A stretch of DNA of 5,997 nucleotides from an uncultured Prevotellaceae bacterium (GTDB lineage: Bacteria; Bacteroidota; Bacteroidia; Bacteroidales; Bacteroidaceae): NCBI GenBank assembly GCA_937893145.1, contig CALBJW010000153.1:1-5997 (forward strand), written 5' to 3'. The position numbers and the translations under genes are program-made. Position 1 is the stretch's first letter. Each line of letters begins with the position of its first letter. Positions 4,711-5,997 of this stretch are shown here, one piece after another. The notes under the pieces are model-generated. The model was not told the origin of the DNA and ran no database searches. It saw only the letters and a program-made list of their open reading frames with translations.

Positions 4711-5997
4711 ATGAAACGGATATTTATGATAACTGCAATGCTCGTGACTTTCATGATGGCATTTGCAAAGAAAGGTGATGTAAAGGGGAAGGTGATAGGT
4801 ACGGATGGACAACCTTTAGGTTTTGTGAATGTAGTTCTGCTATCATTGCCTGATTCGACATTTACGGAAGGAATGACAACAGACTCGGAAGGTCAGTTTT
4901 GTATCATTGATGCCCCAAAAGATGCTGTGCTGAAAGTATCGTGTATCGGTTACGAGACTGTATATATAAACATAAGCAGTTTCAATGGTGAAGTAGTGAT
5001 GAATGAAGATGCACACATTCTTGATGAAGTTACTGTGAAAGGACAACTTCCAAAGACTAAACTCACAGGCAACTCAATGGTCACTACCGTTGAAGGAACA
5101 GTGCTTGGCAAATCAGGTACCGCAAAAGAGATGCTCGCAAAGGTGCCGGGCATGACACAAAAGGGTGAAGACCTTGAAGTGCTGGGTAAGGGTACACCTA
5201 TTTATTATATCAACGGACGCAAGGTGAACGACAAGGACGAACTGAAGAGGTTGCGCTCGGAAGAGATAAAGGAGGTGGAGGTCATCACCAATCCAGGAGC
5301 TCAATATGACGCAACGGTTTCGGCTGTAGTGAGGATAAAGACAATCCGAAGACAAGGCAACGGTTTCGGTTATGATGCAGACATCTCGCATCAGCAAAAC
5401 CTGCGTTATGGTTTTGCTGACCCTGGTGCAACACTCAACCTGCGCTATCGTCACAAGAACATAGATTTCTTCGGACTGGTAAACTACTGGAAGTGGGAGA
5501 ATGCGACCTATGCCGCCCCTTTACAGAAAAGTTACTTCATGGATAATGGACAGATACATGTCATAGAGCAAGAATCAAGGTTTCGCAACGATTGGCGCGG
5601 AGCAGGAATGAACTACAACCTCGGTTTCAACTGGCAGATAGCAGACAACCATTCGATAGGAGCACAGTTGGAACGCCACGACAAGTTTGTTTTGCCTATG
5701 CCTTTCTGGCAAGAGTCTGCGATAACACAATATATCGAAGGAAGCACCGAAAAGAGTACTGAGATGAACTACGCACTTCAGGAGGAACGCGACCACACTC
5801 CATACAACTGGGAGGGCAACGCATACTACAACGGCAAGGTGGGCAAACTGAATATAGACATCAATCTCGATTTCATCACCAACAAGACAACCGAAAGCAC
5901 AACCATTGAGGAGCATCGAGATGCGATTATGTCCAACTATTCCACATCGAACTATACCTCCAACCGTATGTATGCTGCAAAAATGGTACTTAGCTAT
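4711..5997 (+). CDS. TonB-dependent-receptor-like outer-membrane beta-barrel protein, 3'-truncated
   Basis: The frame is open from the ATG at 4711 to the window end (429 residues). A signal peptide (MKRIFMITAMLVTFMMAFA, residues 1-19) is followed by a carboxypeptidase-regulatory-like beta domain (about 22-105: GDVKGKVIGTDGQPLGFVNV, DSEGQF, CIGYETVYI). Then comes LDEVTVKG, the usual entry to a plug domain (about 105-210) with AKEMLAKVPGM, YYINGRKV and IKEVEVITNPGAQYDA. From about 215 alternating aromatic and polar strands typical of a 22-strand barrel begin. This order fits the outer-membrane beta-barrel family (OMP_b-brl_3 type) of Bacteroidetes; full members run about 700-800 residues, so roughly half is missing. 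No SusD-like partner is visible, so a glycan uptake locus is not indicated. It lies 24 bases after the zinc-ribbon gene. Substrate is unknown. Confidence 0.9.
   Translation, partial: MKRIFMITAMLVTFMMAFAKKGDVKGKVIGTDGQPLGFVNVVLLSLPDSTFTEGMTTDSEGQFCIIDAPKDAVLKVSCIGYETVYINISSFNGEVVMNEDAHILDEVTVKGQLPKTKLTGNSMVTTVEGTVLGKSGTAKEMLAKVPGMTQKGEDLEVLGKGTPIYYINGRKVNDKDELKRLRSEEIKEVEVITNPGAQYDATVSAVVRIKTIRRQGNGFGYDADISHQQNLRYGFADPGATLNLRYRHKNIDFFGLVNYWKWENATYAAPLQKSYFMDNGQIHVIEQESRFRNDWRGAGMNYNLGFNWQIADNHSIGAQLERHDKFVLPMPFWQESAITQYIEGSTEKSTEMNYALQEERDHTPYNWEGNAYYNGKVGKLNIDINLDFITNKTTESTTIEEHRDAIMSNYSTSNYTSNRMYAAKMVLSY

Noticed and set aside
4691..4714. Seven-codon frame (MGGLIQT) whose TGA overlaps the receptor ATG
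   Set aside because: Too short to separate from chance; no repeat, promoter or composition supports it, although the ATGA overlap resembles that at the ATPase.
5113..5916. Two 113-codon - strand frames (5113-5454, 5575-5916)
   Set aside because: Fully antisense to the receptor gene, with Cys/Val/His-rich composition typical of shadow frames and no recognisable domain.

Overview
The window looks like chromosomal DNA from a Bacteroidales bacterium (Prevotella/Bacteroides type). The evidence is two matches to the Bacteroidetes -7 promoter box (TAnnTTTG), A-rich start regions without clear Shine-Dalgarno sites, a DUF4143-type ATPase, and an outer-membrane receptor with a carboxypeptidase-like regulatory domain plus plug of the kind common in that phylum. 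Genus and species cannot be fixed from the sequence alone.

Left block (1-1984, + strand): the 3' part of a major facilitator superfamily transporter is followed 7 bases later by an AraC-family regulator, probably one transcript. A strong hairpin-plus-T terminator ends the block and should also stop transcription arriving from the opposite strand.

Middle block (about 1975-3610, - strand): an AAA ATPase with a C-terminal nuclease-like region (AAA_14/DUF4143 family) and an unusual upstream region. A good Bacteroidetes promoter (TTG-N19-TATATTTG) has a perfect 14-bp palindrome overlapping its -7 box and the presumed transcription start. It would drive a nearly leaderless 33-codon reading frame made of exactly three 11-residue units. 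The stop of that frame overlaps the ATPase start as ATGA. At DNA level the units are three copies of a 17-base motif at exactly 33-base spacing. The whole block lies between two 29-base direct repeats (26/29 identical), so it may have arrived as a cassette. This is the most interesting part of the window.

Right block (3611-5997, + strand): from a promoter-like TACCTTTGC box, a leader of about 135 bases with two possible hairpins precedes three closely spaced genes. They are a small BamE/SmpA-like lipoprotein with a His-rich tail, a zinc-ribbon protein with an unrecognised C-terminal half, and a TonB-dependent-receptor-like outer-membrane beta-barrel protein cut by the window end. The 24-base gaps suggest co-transcription. 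An envelope or uptake role is plausible, but no substrate can be read from the sequence.
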